NCBI RefSeq assembly: GCF_026625125.1
Contig: NZ_CP113097.1
Location: 2,418,001 to 2,482,000, forward strand
Source of the DNA: Pseudomonas putida
GTDB taxonomy: Bacteria > Pseudomonadota > Gammaproteobacteria > Pseudomonadales > Pseudomonadaceae
DNA: 64,000 bases
Direction: 5' to 3'
Made by a program: the position numbers and the translations under genes. Within the stretch, counting starts at the first letter, position 1. Each line of letters begins with the position of its first letter. The notes under the pieces were generated by a model. That model was given only the letters and a program-made list of their open reading frames with translations. It ran no database searches and had not been told where the DNA came from. Shown here piece after piece: positions 7,902-16,646 of this stretch.

Positions 7902-9441
7902 GAACGAGTCCCTGGTCGCCCATTCCCGCGGTGGCGTGCTGTGCACCCCGCACCCCTTGGCGAGCGCTGCGGGCCTGGAGGTGCTCGACGGCGGGGGTAG
8001 CGCAATCGATGCCATGCTCACCGCCAGTGCCGTGCTGGCAGCGGTGTACCCACACATGACGGGCCTGGGCGGTGATGCACTGTGGTTGCTCCACGATGAC
8101 CAGGTACGCACCATCATCGGGATCGGCCAGGCCGGCAGGCGCTTGCCTGCGGCGGGCGCGATCAGCCTGCGTGGGCCTGCCTCGGTCGCGACCACGGCCG
8201 GGGCCATGGCCAGTTGGGCGCAGGCCAAGGCCATCAGCGAGCAGTGGGGGTCGCGGCTGGGCTGGGCCGACCTGCTGACAGGCGCCGCCGGGCTGGCCCG
8301 GGACGGGGTAGAGGTATCCGCCTCGCAACTGTTCTGGCAAGGGCAGCGCGCCAGCCTCATCCAGACACTGCCCAACCTGCAGGCATTGTGTACGCCCCAA
8401 GGTGGCCGTCTGCGCCAACCCGCGCTGGCCAACAGCCTGGAGCACCTGGCGCGGCGTGGCCCAAGCGATTTCTACCACGGTGAACTGGCGGAGGCCTTCG
8501 GTGTGGCGTTCGACGCCCTGGGTTGCGGCCTGACCGTCGAAGACCTGCGCGCCACCCGTGCAGACCTGGCGGCGCCGCTCTGCGTACGTTATCGCAACGG
8601 CCGGCTGTACAATGTCGCGCCTCCCAGCCAAGGCCTGTACACGCTGCGTGCCATGGCTGCGCTGCAGGCCCTGAACCTGGGCGAGAACGGCACGCCGGGC
8701 TATTACCACCTGCTGGTCGAAGCGATCAAGCAGGGCCTGCTGCAGCGCAACACTCAACTCCATGATCCACGCGCCACTGGTTGGGACTTCGAGCACGCGC
8801 TTGCTCTGCCTTCCGCAACCCTCAACGAGCAACGAGCGACGCCCTGGGGAGAGCCCGGGCAACCGGCCGACACGGTATGGATGGCCGCCACCGACCGCGC
8901 CGGGCGCAGCGCCTGCCTGATCCAAAGCCTGTTCCATGACTTCGGCTCCGGGTGCATCCTGGGCGATACCGGCATCCTTTGGCACAACCGTGCGGCAGGT
9001 TTCAGCCCCCAGCCGGGGCACTGCAACGCCTGGGCGCCCGGCAAGCGGCCGGCACATACACTCAACCCTTCGGCCTACCTGGCCGATGATGGGCGCCGCT
9101 GGTTTTTCGGTACCCAAGGGGGCGATGGCCAGCCCCAGACGCAGATGGTGCTTGCCACCCAGTTGATCGACTACCAGCAGCCTGCCGAGGCGGCGTTGCG
9201 TGCACCGCGCTTTCTGCTTGGGCGCAGCTTCTTCGACAGCACCGACAACCTCAAGCTGGAGGCCGATATCGGCGCAACGGTGGTGCAGGGGCTGGCCGAC
9301 CGTGGCCACCAGGTCGAGACCACGCCTGCGTTGAGCCCGTTGATGGGCCTGGCCGGCGTGATTGCCATCGGCCTGGACGGCCAGCGCACCGCTGCCTATG
9401 ACCCGCGCAGCCAGGGCAGCGCCCTTGGCCAGCAGGACTGA
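7900..9441 (+). CDS. Gamma-glutamyltransferase family protein
   Basis: 513 residues from the ATG at 7900, which has AAGGAG before it. The N-terminal part has VLDGGGSAIDAMLTASAVLAAVYPHMTGLGGD, the GGT signature region. The autocatalytic site that begins the small subunit is probably the Thr of DTVWMAATDRAG, followed by CLIQSLFHDFGSGC. The family hydrolyses or transfers gamma-glutamyl amides, or in paralogues related amides. No clear signal peptide is present, unlike periplasmic GGTs, which points to a cytoplasmic enzyme acting on an imported substrate. Its promoter shares an operator-like element with the ABC importer at the other end of the locus. Confidence 0.85.
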   Translation: MNESLVAHSRGGVLCTPHPLASAAGLEVLDGGGSAIDAMLTASAVLAAVYPHMTGLGGDALWLLHDDQVRTIIGIGQAGRRLPAAGAISLRGPASVATTAGAMASWAQAKAISEQWGSRLGWADLLTGAAGLARDGVEVSASQLFWQGQRASLIQTLPNLQALCTPQGGRLRQPALANSLEHLARRGPSDFYHGELAEAFGVAFDALGCGLTVEDLRATRADLAAPLCVRYRNGRLYNVAPPSQGLYTLRAMAALQALNLGENGTPGYYHLLVEAIKQGLLQRNTQLHDPRATGWDFEHALALPSATLNEQRATPWGEPGQPADTVWMAATDRAGRSACLIQSLFHDFGSGCILGDTGILWHNRAAGFSPQPGHCNAWAPGKRPAHTLNPSAYLADDGRRWFFGTQGGDGQPQTQMVLATQLIDYQQPAEAALRAPRFLLGRSFFDSTDNLKLEADIGATVVQGLADRGHQVETTPALSPLMGLAGVIAIGLDGQRTAAYDPRSQGSALGQQD

Positions 9442-9515
9442 ACCACGCCGATTGCCGCAATGCGTGGCCCGGCGGATAATGCCGGCCCAAAGCGTTTGAG
9501 GGTTTCGAGGTCGCG

Positions 9516-10211
9516 ATGAAAGGCAAGACGGTCAGCAGCAAGCAACAAGAAGTCCAGCGCATCGCCGAGATGCTCGCCAAGGCCATTGCCCAGCATCGCC
9601 TGCGCCCCGGCGTGCGCCTGGTCGAGGCGCACATCGTCGAGACCCTGCAAGCCAACCGCAACCACGTGCAGGCTGCGCTGCAACGCCTGGCCATGCAACG
9701 CATCGTCGACATCGAGCCCAACCGCGGCGCCACCGTGGCCCAGCCAAGTGCCCGCGAAGCACGGGAAATCTTCGCCGCACGCCGCGCCGTGGAGCGGGCG
9801 ATCGTCGAGGCCATCACCCCGGCGCATGTCGCCGAGCATCAGGTACGCATCGAACAGCACATGCACGACGAGCGTGCAGCCACTGCCAGCACCGATCGCC
9901 GCGCCATCGTTCGCGAACTCAGTGAGTTTCACCTGTTGTTGGGTGAGGTGAGCGGTAACCAGGTGCTGGCCGACATCCTCGGCAACCTGATGGTGCGCAG
10001 TTCGCTGATCGTCGCCCTGTATCAGCGCGGTGACAGCCCGCCCTGTGCCTCGGACGAGCACCAGGCGATCATCGATGCCTTGCGCGCTGGCGATACCCAG
10101 GCGGCGGTGGACGAAATGATCGCGCACCTGGACGAACTCGAAGGCCAGTTGGCCCTCGAGGATGTGACTGCGCCTGAGGTCAACCTGCGCCAGGCACTGT
10201 CAGGGCTGTGA
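9516..10211 (+). CDS. GntR family transcriptional regulator (FCD type)
   Basis: 231 residues. N-terminal winged helix (IAEMLAKAIAQHRLRPGVRLVEAHI, then QANRNHVQAALQRLAMQRIVDIEPNRGATV) and a C-terminal all-helical FCD domain (AREIFAARRAVERAIVEA, EFHLLLGEVSGNQVLADILGNL, DEHQAIIDALRAGD with its metal/ligand-binding histidines). These regulators usually repress catabolic operons and release DNA on binding a small acid. It lies inside the locus 74 bases after the GGT-like gene, and its 3' end overlaps that of the convergent amidohydrolase by 32 bases. It is the natural candidate to bind the TGCTAGCA pairs. Confidence 0.85.
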   Translation: MKGKTVSSKQQEVQRIAEMLAKAIAQHRLRPGVRLVEAHIVETLQANRNHVQAALQRLAMQRIVDIEPNRGATVAQPSAREAREIFAARRAVERAIVEAITPAHVAEHQVRIEQHMHDERAATASTDRRAIVRELSEFHLLLGEVSGNQVLADILGNLMVRSSLIVALYQRGDSPPCASDEHQAIIDALRAGDTQAAVDEMIAHLDELEGQLALEDVTAPEVNLRQALSGL

Positions 10212-11427
10212 GCGGTGCTGGGAACAGCTCGGCCGGTGGCCGGCTGAAGGTCTGCCGGCCCTGTTTGAACCCCATCAGCGGCGCGGCGATACGGCCGATC
10301 ACCTCGGCGGGCGAGGGCGCGTCGAACACCACGAAGTCGGCCCGGCAACCCGGTTCCAGGCCATAGTCGGCAAGGCGCAGCAGGCGCGCCGACTGCCGTG
10401 AGATCCAGCCCAGGCACAGCAGCAGTTCCTGCGGCGTGCCCAGTTGGGCGACGTTGGCGTACAGGTTGGCCTGACGCACCAGGGAGGCATCGCCATAGGG
10501 CGTGAAAGGGTTACCGATGTTGTTGCTGGACAACGAACAGGTCACCCCGCACTGATGCAGTTGTGCCAGCGGTGCCAGCCCCCTGGGCTTGTCATGGAAG
10601 CGGTCACGGCCGGTGAGAAACAGGTCGGTGGCCGGCAGGCAGGTGACGTGCACACCGGCTTCGGCCAACGCCTGGCCCATGCGCAGCAGTTCGGCCTGCG
10701 GCAGCGCCGAGAGCTTGGTCACATGGCCGACGGTGACCCGGCCTTGCCAGCCATGCTGGTGGGTGCAGCGGATCACCTCGCCCAAGGTCATGCCGGCGAT
10801 TTGCAGGTCGAAGTCCAGGTGCAGGTCCAGGTCGCGATCGTAGGCCACCGCCAGTTCGAACAGCCGGCGGATCTGCGCTTTAGGGTCGGCGTCGGTGTAA
10901 GGGCAGCCGCCCAGCACTTCGGCGCCTTCGTCCAGGGCCTGGCACAACAGCGCTTCGGTCCCGGGGTTGTCGAGCATGCCTTCCTGCGGGAACACGCAGA
11001 TCTCCAGGGTCACGGCCCAGGCGTAATCCGCCTGTAGCCTGCGGATGGCGCGCAGGCCGGTCAGGCCGACACCCGGGTCGATCTCGACATGGGTACGCAT
11101 GTGCGTGGTGCCTTGTACGATGGCTTGCTCCAGCACAGCCGCGCCGCGGGCGTAAACATCGGCCTCGGTGAACGCGGCTTTGGCCAGGCGGGTCTGGGCG
11201 ATGGCTTCGGCCAGCGTGCCTTCGCGCAGGTGGCAGCGCGAAAGGATGCAGGCCTTGTCCAGATGGATATGGGTTTCGATCAGGCCCGGCAGCACCAGCC
11301 GGCCGCCGAGGTCGAGCTTGGGCGCCGGCCGGCTCAGCCGGGCCACGAAGCGGCCGTCTTCGATCAGCAGACGGCTCAGTGCCGGGCCGTCGCCCAGGCG
11401 CACATTGATCAGTTCCAGATGGCTCAT
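10180..11427 (-). CDS. Amidohydrolase, cytosine deaminase-like
   Basis: 415 residues. The metal-binding HxH is in LPGLIETHIHLDKACIL, further ligands are in THMRTHVEID and VTVGHVTKLSAL, and the C-terminus has SNNIGNPFTPYGDASLVRQANLYANV, a pattern typical of cytosine deaminase-like amidohydrolases. These enzymes deaminate or hydrolyse cyclic amidines and amides in the cytoplasm. The start overlaps the stop of the ABC transporter fusion gene by 4 bases, so transport and hydrolysis are co-translated. The true substrate is unknown; the pairing with a GGT-like enzyme suggests a nitrogen-containing amide. Confidence 0.85.
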   Translation of the reverse strand: MSHLELINVRLGDGPALSRLLIEDGRFVARLSRPAPKLDLGGRLVLPGLIETHIHLDKACILSRCHLREGTLAEAIAQTRLAKAAFTEADVYARGAAVLEQAIVQGTTHMRTHVEIDPGVGLTGLRAIRRLQADYAWAVTLEICVFPQEGMLDNPGTEALLCQALDEGAEVLGGCPYTDADPKAQIRRLFELAVAYDRDLDLHLDFDLQIAGMTLGEVIRCTHQHGWQGRVTVGHVTKLSALPQAELLRMGQALAEAGVHVTCLPATDLFLTGRDRFHDKPRGLAPLAQLHQCGVTCSLSSNNIGNPFTPYGDASLVRQANLYANVAQLGTPQELLLCLGWISRQSARLLRLADYGLEPGCRADFVVFDAPSPAEVIGRIAAPLMGFKQGRQTFSRPPAELFPAPLTALTVPGAG

Positions 11428-13910
11428 GCGGCGGCTCCAGCGCCCAGGTAGGCGGCTTCCAGTTGTGGGTCACCGCGAAGTTGCTCGGCGCTGCCCTGTT
11501 TGACGATGCGGCCGGTTTCCAGCACGTAGGCGCGGTCGGCCACCTGCAGTGCCAGGTTAGCCATCTGATCGACCAGCAGTAACGTCACGCCTTCGTCGCG
11601 CAGGGCGGCGAGGGCGTCGTACAGCTCGCCGATCATCGCCGGGGAGAGGCCCAGGGACGGCTCGTCCAGCAGCAGGATGCGTGGCTTGGCCATCAGCGCG
11701 CGGCCAATCGCGACCATCTGCTGTTCACCGCCCGAGAGCAGCCCGGCCGGGCTGTGGATGCGTTCGCGCAGGCGGGGGAAGCGCGTGAGGATCGCGGCGA
11801 TTTCGCCGTCGGCATCGACGGCATCCTGGCGCACGTTGGCCCCCAGCAGCAGGTTCTCGCGCACGCTCAACTGGCCGAACAGCTGCCGGCCTTCAGGGAC
11901 CAGGGCCAGGCCAAGGCGGGCGATCTGGCTGGCATCGAGGCTTTCGATGCTGCGGTTGTCCAGCACGATACTGCCGCCACGTGGCCGGTGCAGGCCGGCA
12001 AGGGCCTGCAGAATGCTCGATTTGCCGGCGCCATTGGCGCCCAGGATGGCGATCAGCTCACCCGGGTTGACCACCAGGTCGACAGCTTCGACCACTGGCG
12101 CCGCGCCATAGTCGATGCACAGGTCGCGCACGTGCAGCACGGCATCACGCGAGCCCGCCCAGGCCTGCGCGCGCGGCTGGGCCTGGTACTCGGTGCCCCC
12201 CAGGTACGCCGCAATCACCCGCGGGTCCGAGCGCACCTGTTCAGGGGTGCCCCAGGCGATCGGTTTGCCGGCGTCGAGCACCAGTAGCCTGTGCGACACG
12301 GCCATCACCAGCGGCATGTCGTGCTCGACCAGGATGATCGCCAGGTTGAAGGCGGCCAGGCGTTGCAGCAGCGTGGCCAGGCGGTCGGTGTCCTGCCGCC
12401 CAAGGCCCGCAGCCGGCTCGTCGAGCAGCAGCACCTGCGGCCGGCTGGCCAGCGCTCGGGCGATCTCGACCAAGCGGCGGTCGACGTGGGGCAGGTCATC
12501 GGCGGCGACGTGCAGGTTGCCGCGGTAGCCGACCAGCGCCAGCAACCCGATGGCCAAGGCCTTGCGTGTGGCTTGCTGGCACGGCCAGGGCCGTTCGATG
12601 GCACCTTGCTGAAAGGCCAGCAGCAGGTTCTCGAGCACGCTCAGCTCACCGAACAGCTGGGTGGTCTGGTACGTACGGGCGATACCGGCGCGCGCGATGC
12701 GCCAGGCCGGCTGCCCGGCCAGCTCCGCGCCCAGCTGTATCGAGCCGGTGTCGGGGCGGTAGAAACCACTGATCAGGTTGAGCACCGTGGATTTGCCCGC
12801 ACCATTGGGCCCGATCAGGCTGGTGATGCTGCCTGGTAAGGCCTGCAGGCTGACGTGCTGCGCGGCTTGCACACCCCCGAAACGGATGCCGATGCCCTCG
12901 ACCTTCAGCCCATGCCGCGCACCACCGGTGAAGAACGCCCGCAGCACCGCCGCATCCGGCTGTGCGGTGACCGGCTCGTGCCGCGGCCGCCAAAACCGCT
13001 TGGCGAGGCTGCCCAGCACACCGCGTGGTGCCGCCCACAGTACCGCCAGCAGCAAAACCGAGAACGCCAGCAGCCGGTACTCGGCAAAGTCGGCCAGCAG
13101 TTCAGGCAGCAGCACGATCACCAGTGCACCGAGCACCGGCCCGAACAGCATGCCGGCGCCACCGACGATCACCGCCAGGACGAACAGGATCGACTGCGAG
13201 AACGGGAACGCTGCCGGGTTGATGAACATCAGCACCGGCGCTACCAGCGCCCCGGCTGCGCCCGCCAGCCCTGCCGACAGGGCAAAGGCCAAGGTCCGCG
13301 TCTGCACCGGGTTGACCCCCAATGAACGGGCGGCGATCTCCGACGCCTTCACCGCCCGCATTGCCAGGCCCCAGCCGCTGCGCTGCAGGCTCCAGTAGAA
13401 CGCCAGCGCCGCCAGCATCAGCAGCACCGCAGCCAGTGCCAGCAGCAGGGCCGGGTCCAGCGTGCCGACTTCAGGCAGTGGAATGCCCATCAGGCCGTTG
13501 GCACCGCCAGTGATGCTGCGCCACTCGATCAGGCCGTTGTGCACCACCAGGGCAAAGGCAATGGTGATCATTGCCAGGTAAGGCCCGCTGACCCGTAGCG
13601 CCGGGATCGCCAGCAAGCCGCCCAACAGCGCGCAGCCAAGGCCGGCCAGGGGCAGGGCGCCCGACAGCGGCAGGCCGGCAAGTGTCAGCAGTGCCGACAG
13701 GTAGGCGCCGATGGCATAGAACGCGATGTGCCCGAAGGACATCTGCCCGGACAAACCGATCAGGATGTTCAGGCCCACGCCGACGGTGACCGCCAGCGCG
13801 TACAAGGTCAGGATCAACAGCCAGTAGCTGTCCAGGCCCAATGCCAGGCCAAGGCTGGCGACCCCGAACAGGGCCAGGCCGAGGGGGGCGAGTCGCTCGC
13901 GCATGGTCAT
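11424..13910 (-). CDS. Fused LivM-LivG-LivF ABC transporter protein
   Basis: 828 residues with three parts normally made separately. Residues 1-300 are a LivM-type permease (GLSGQMSFGHIAFYAIGAY, RVSGPYLAMITIAFALV, RAVKASEIAARSLGVN). Residues 335-575 are a LivG-type ATPase (Walker A GPNGAGKST at 367, Walker B VLLLDEP, EHD switch). Residues 590-828 are a LivF-type ATPase (Walker A GANGAGKSS at 624, LSGGEQQ signature, ILLLDEPSLGLSP). The signature of the first ATPase is degenerate, LPHVD (473-477) instead of an LSGGQ-type motif. The gene overlaps livH-like and amidohydrolase genes by 4 bases each. It should form an inner-membrane importer with the LivH-like permease and the binding protein upstream. 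Confidence 0.88.
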   Translation of the reverse strand: MTMRERLAPLGLALFGVASLGLALGLDSYWLLILTLYALAVTVGVGLNILIGLSGQMSFGHIAFYAIGAYLSALLTLAGLPLSGALPLAGLGCALLGGLLAIPALRVSGPYLAMITIAFALVVHNGLIEWRSITGGANGLMGIPLPEVGTLDPALLLALAAVLLMLAALAFYWSLQRSGWGLAMRAVKASEIAARSLGVNPVQTRTLAFALSAGLAGAAGALVAPVLMFINPAAFPFSQSILFVLAVIVGGAGMLFGPVLGALVIVLLPELLADFAEYRLLAFSVLLLAVLWAAPRGVLGSLAKRFWRPRHEPVTAQPDAAVLRAFFTGGARHGLKVEGIGIRFGGVQAAQHVSLQALPGSITSLIGPNGAGKSTVLNLISGFYRPDTGSIQLGAELAGQPAWRIARAGIARTYQTTQLFGELSVLENLLLAFQQGAIERPWPCQQATRKALAIGLLALVGYRGNLHVAADDLPHVDRRLVEIARALASRPQVLLLDEPAAGLGRQDTDRLATLLQRLAAFNLAIILVEHDMPLVMAVSHRLLVLDAGKPIAWGTPEQVRSDPRVIAAYLGGTEYQAQPRAQAWAGSRDAVLHVRDLCIDYGAAPVVEAVDLVVNPGELIAILGANGAGKSSILQALAGLHRPRGGSIVLDNRSIESLDASQIARLGLALVPEGRQLFGQLSVRENLLLGANVRQDAVDADGEIAAILTRFPRLRERIHSPAGLLSGGEQQMVAIGRALMAKPRILLLDEPSLGLSPAMIGELYDALAALRDEGVTLLLVDQMANLALQVADRAYVLETGRIVKQGSAEQLRGDPQLEAAYLGAGAAA

Positions 13911-14776
13911 ACCTTTACCCAGAGTTTGCGGCCGAACAGGCCGTCAGGACGTGCCGCGAGTACCACGATCACCAGTGCAAAGCACAGCAATTGCGTGAAC
14001 GCAGAGCCGAAATACAGCGTGACCACCGCCTCGAGCAGGCCAAACAGCAGGCCTGCCGCGAACACCCCACCCGCACTGGCGATGCCGCCGAGGATGGCCA
14101 CGGCGAAAGCCTTCAGGCCGAACAACGTGCCCATGTCGGCGTGCACGTTGTACAGCGGTGCGATCAGCAGGCCCGCCAGCGCCGCGAACACGGTCGACAG
14201 GGCGAAGGCCGCCGCCACCACGCGGTTCACGTCGATGCCCATCAGCCGGGCTGCCCGTGGGTTCTGCACGCAGGCTTCCAGGCGCAGGCCCAGCTGTGTG
14301 CGTCGGCGCACCCAGTAAAGCGCGGCCGCCACCGCCGCACCGGCCAGCGGAATGGCCAACTGCACGGCATTCAGGCTGCTGTCGCCCAGGTCCAGGCGCA
14401 GGCTGGTCAGGGCACTGCCGAACTGCCGTGGCTCCTTGCCGAAGGTGAACATCGCCAGGTTGTCCAGCAGCAGCCCGCCCGCCACGGTCGCCATCAGCCA
14501 GGCGTCCGAGCCACGGGCATGGAAGGGGCGCACCAGAAAACGCTCGATGGCCAGGCCCAGCACCGCGCACAGCAGCAGGGTAGTGGGCAGTGCCAGCCAC
14601 AACGGCCAGCCCCAGGTCACGGTCAGGCTGTAGCCAAGCACGGCGCCGACCATCATCGCGCTGCCCTGGGCGAAGTTGACCGTGCGCGACACGGCATAGG
14701 TGAGGTGAAAGCCCAGCGCCAGCAGCGCATACATGCTGCCCAGGCCCAGGCCGCTGACCAGTGCGGTGGTGATCAT
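13907..14776 (-). CDS. LivH-type ABC permease
   Basis: 289 residues, typical LivH length, with about eight hydrophobic segments and the family patterns LGLGSMYALLALGFHLTYAVSRTVNFAQGS near the N-terminus and GLRLEACVQNPRAARLMGIDVNRV in the cytoplasmic loop that contacts the ATPases. The C-terminal region has LGGIASAGGVFAAGLLFGLLEAVVTLYFGSAF. It partners the LivM part of the neighbouring fusion protein. The binding-protein gene ends 15 bases upstream. Confidence 0.9.
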   Translation of the reverse strand: MITTALVSGLGLGSMYALLALGFHLTYAVSRTVNFAQGSAMMVGAVLGYSLTVTWGWPLWLALPTTLLLCAVLGLAIERFLVRPFHARGSDAWLMATVAGGLLLDNLAMFTFGKEPRQFGSALTSLRLDLGDSSLNAVQLAIPLAGAAVAAALYWVRRRTQLGLRLEACVQNPRAARLMGIDVNRVVAAAFALSTVFAALAGLLIAPLYNVHADMGTLFGLKAFAVAILGGIASAGGVFAAGLLFGLLEAVVTLYFGSAFTQLLCFALVIVVLAARPDGLFGRKLWVKV

Positions 14777-14791
14777 GTCGAGGGCCTCCGC

Positions 14792-15964
14792 TCAGGGCGT
14801 CACGGGTACGATGGTGTCGCCATCGAAGCGGCTGAAGACATAGTCCTCAGGGCCCAGGGCGTCGTGGCGGTCAACACTGAACGGCTGCTGGTAGTGTTTG
14901 ATCAGCCCCTCGTAGTCGCTGATGGCATAGAACCCGTCACGCACCTTCGTGCCTTGGGTATCCTGGGCCTTGTCGATCGCCAGGGCCACCAGGTGCATGG
15001 CGTCGTAGGCGTTGGCGATGCCCACGGCGGGGGTCACGTCGGCCAGGGTCTTGACCTGCGGGTAACGCTGCTTGAGAGCGGCCAGCAAGGCATCGCCGCG
15101 GGCGCTGTTGTGGGCGCTGAAGACAAACGTCTGGATGAAGTGCACGCGCCCGGCGTCAGGCCCGGCCAGCTCGCCGAAGCGGCCGCCGGCCGGGCCCCAG
15201 TGCGACACCACCGGCACGTTCCAGCCCATCTGCTGGAGCGATTTGACCACCTGCGCCGAAGGCCCGACGTTGCCCACCAGCAGCAGGGTGTCGACGCCTG
15301 CGTTTTTCAGGCGGGTGAGTTGCGGCACCATGTCCAGGTCACTGTCCTCAAAGCGCTCGGCCGGCGCCTGGGCCATGTCGCGGCGGGCCATAGCGGCGTT
15401 TAGCCCTGCCAGGTTCGACTCGCCCCAAGGGTTATTGGCCAGGATCAGGCCCGGGCACTTCATGCCCTGGCGCAGGCCATAGGCGACCAGTGCTTCGTCC
15501 ACCTGTTCATCCACCGCCGACACGCGGAACACGTAGTTGTCCTTTGCGCCGTTCTCGGTGATTTTGGTGCCTGCCGCCCAGATCCCCATGAACGGCGTTT
15601 TCAGTTGGTTGGCCAACGGCACGATGGCCAGCGACACCGGGGTGTCGAGGCCGCCGAACAGCACGCTGACCTTTTCCCGCTGGATCAACTCGCGCGCCGC
15701 CAGCATGCCCTTGGCCGGGTTGCTCTCGTCATCGCGGCGCACCAGTTCCACCGGGCGGCCCAGCAGCCCGCCTTGGGCGTTGATCTCATCGATGGCCAGG
15801 GTCAGGCCCCGGGTCAGGGCCTCGCCGGACTTGGCAGACTGCCCCGACAACGCGGCCACCAGGCCCACCTTGATCGGCTCTGCAGCCTGTACCCAGCCCG
15901 TGCAGCAGGCCAGGGAAAAGGCTGCGCAGGGCAGCCAGCGACGTAGCAAGGAACCGCTGAACAT
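14792..15964 (-). CDS. Periplasmic binding protein of Liv-type ABC importer
   Basis: 390 residues with a signal peptide (LLRRWLPCAAFSLACCTGWVQA, cut before AEPIKVG). The mature part begins IKVGLVAALSGQSAKSGEALTRG, continues EINAQGGLLGRPVELVRRDDES and has VAPLANQLKTPF-like segments of the type I periplasmic receptor fold (Peripla_BP_6). It would capture the substrate for the LivH/LivMGF importer. Ligands in this family range from branched-chain amino acids to amides, urea and aromatic acids, so the ligand is open. It is the first gene of the minus-strand operon and has the paired palindromes 15 bases before its start. Confidence 0.88.
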   Translation of the reverse strand: MFSGSLLRRWLPCAAFSLACCTGWVQAAEPIKVGLVAALSGQSAKSGEALTRGLTLAIDEINAQGGLLGRPVELVRRDDESNPAKGMLAARELIQREKVSVLFGGLDTPVSLAIVPLANQLKTPFMGIWAAGTKITENGAKDNYVFRVSAVDEQVDEALVAYGLRQGMKCPGLILANNPWGESNLAGLNAAMARRDMAQAPAERFEDSDLDMVPQLTRLKNAGVDTLLLVGNVGPSAQVVKSLQQMGWNVPVVSHWGPAGGRFGELAGPDAGRVHFIQTFVFSAHNSARGDALLAALKQRYPQVKTLADVTPAVGIANAYDAMHLVALAIDKAQDTQGTKVRDGFYAISDYEGLIKHYQQPFSVDRHDALGPEDYVFSRFDGDTIVPVTP

Positions 15965-15978
15965 GGTTCGAACTCCTG

Positions 15979-16010
15979 ATTGCTAGCAATTTATAAAAAT
16001 GTGCTAGCAA
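15979..16010. promoter_or_regulatory. Paired TGCTAGCA palindromes, candidate GntR operator (site 2)
   Basis: ATTGCTAGCAAT (15979-15990) and TGCTAGCAA (16002-16010), with core centres 21 bases apart, lie between the divergent binding-protein gene (start 15964) and the SnoaL-like gene (start 16149). The arrangement copies that at 7869-7901, 8 kb away, tying both ends of the locus into one regulon. Confidence 0.65.
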
Positions 16011-16148
16011 AACAGGTGCCATTTGGAAAATACTTCGGGCACCCCGTGTTTTGGGGCTTGCGCCTTCGGCTTCAGCGCCCTCGCGTGCACTGGATCAAGG
16101 CATCGCTCGGGGCCTGCGCCCCGTTCTGGACACCCTCGGAGACTTGCA

Positions 16149-16547
16149 ATGACCGAAAGCAACAGCGCCGTACAGATCGTTCGCGACTTCCTCGCTGCTT
16201 CCATGGCCCCCGACCCGGTGCGCGCTGCCACGTTCATGAGCGACGACGTGCGCATTACCTTTACCGGCGGCCGCGCGATGCCCACCCCGGCCGATATCAC
16301 CGCGTTCAATGGCGCGCGTTACACCTGGGTGAAGAAGCAGCTGGGGCAGTTCGACTGGTGTGAGCGCGAGGACCACACCGTGGTGTATTCCAATGGCACC
16401 CTGTACGGGCAGTGGCCGGATGGCCGCAGCTTTTCCGGCAACCGTTACCTGGACCGTTTCGAAGTGAAGGCGGGCAAGATCGTGCGCATGGATGTGTGGA
16501 ACGACAGCGCCGAATGGATGCTGGCGCCGGAGATCGGCAAGGCCTGA
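16149..16547 (+). CDS. SnoaL-like / NTF2-fold protein
   Basis: 132 residues: MTESNSAVQIVRDFLAASMA, then VRITFTGGRAMPTPADITAFNG and DRSFSGNRYLDRFEVKAGKI-like strands, ending DVWNDSAEWML. This is the cone-shaped NTF2/SnoaL fold used by small isomerases, cyclases and hydrolases. The start at 16149 has GGAG seven bases before it; longer readings upstream lack support. It is divergent from the ABC importer and shares its operator region, so it probably acts on the same substrate or product. Its reaction is unknown. Confidence 0.75.
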   Translation: MTESNSAVQIVRDFLAASMAPDPVRAATFMSDDVRITFTGGRAMPTPADITAFNGARYTWVKKQLGQFDWCEREDHTVVYSNGTLYGQWPDGRSFSGNRYLDRFEVKAGKIVRMDVWNDSAEWMLAPEIGKA

Positions 16548-16571
16548 GCGGGTCAGTTGCGGTGTGGCCTG

Positions 16572-16594
16572 AGGTATCGCCGTTGGCGATACCT
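16572..16594. promoter_or_regulatory. LysR-type operator candidate, perfect 23-bp inverted repeat (site A)
   Basis: AGGTATCGC and GCGATACCT flank 5 bases; including the inner pair the arms are 10 bases and perfect. It lies 52 bases before the start of the LysR gene at 16647. Related copies are at 20767, 21883 and 23336. Position and repetition support a regulator site. Confidence 0.65.
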
Positions 16595-16646
16595 GGTAGC
16601 GCGAAACCCGCACCGTGAGCGCACCGCTGTCGGGTATAAGTTGCCC

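Noticed and set aside
13841..15403. Long plus-strand open frame of about 520 codons opposite the ABC importer genes
   Set aside because: It is the antisense shadow of GC-rich genes; its sequence is Gln/His/Arg/Ala-rich without any domain, and both real genes beneath it have clear motifs.
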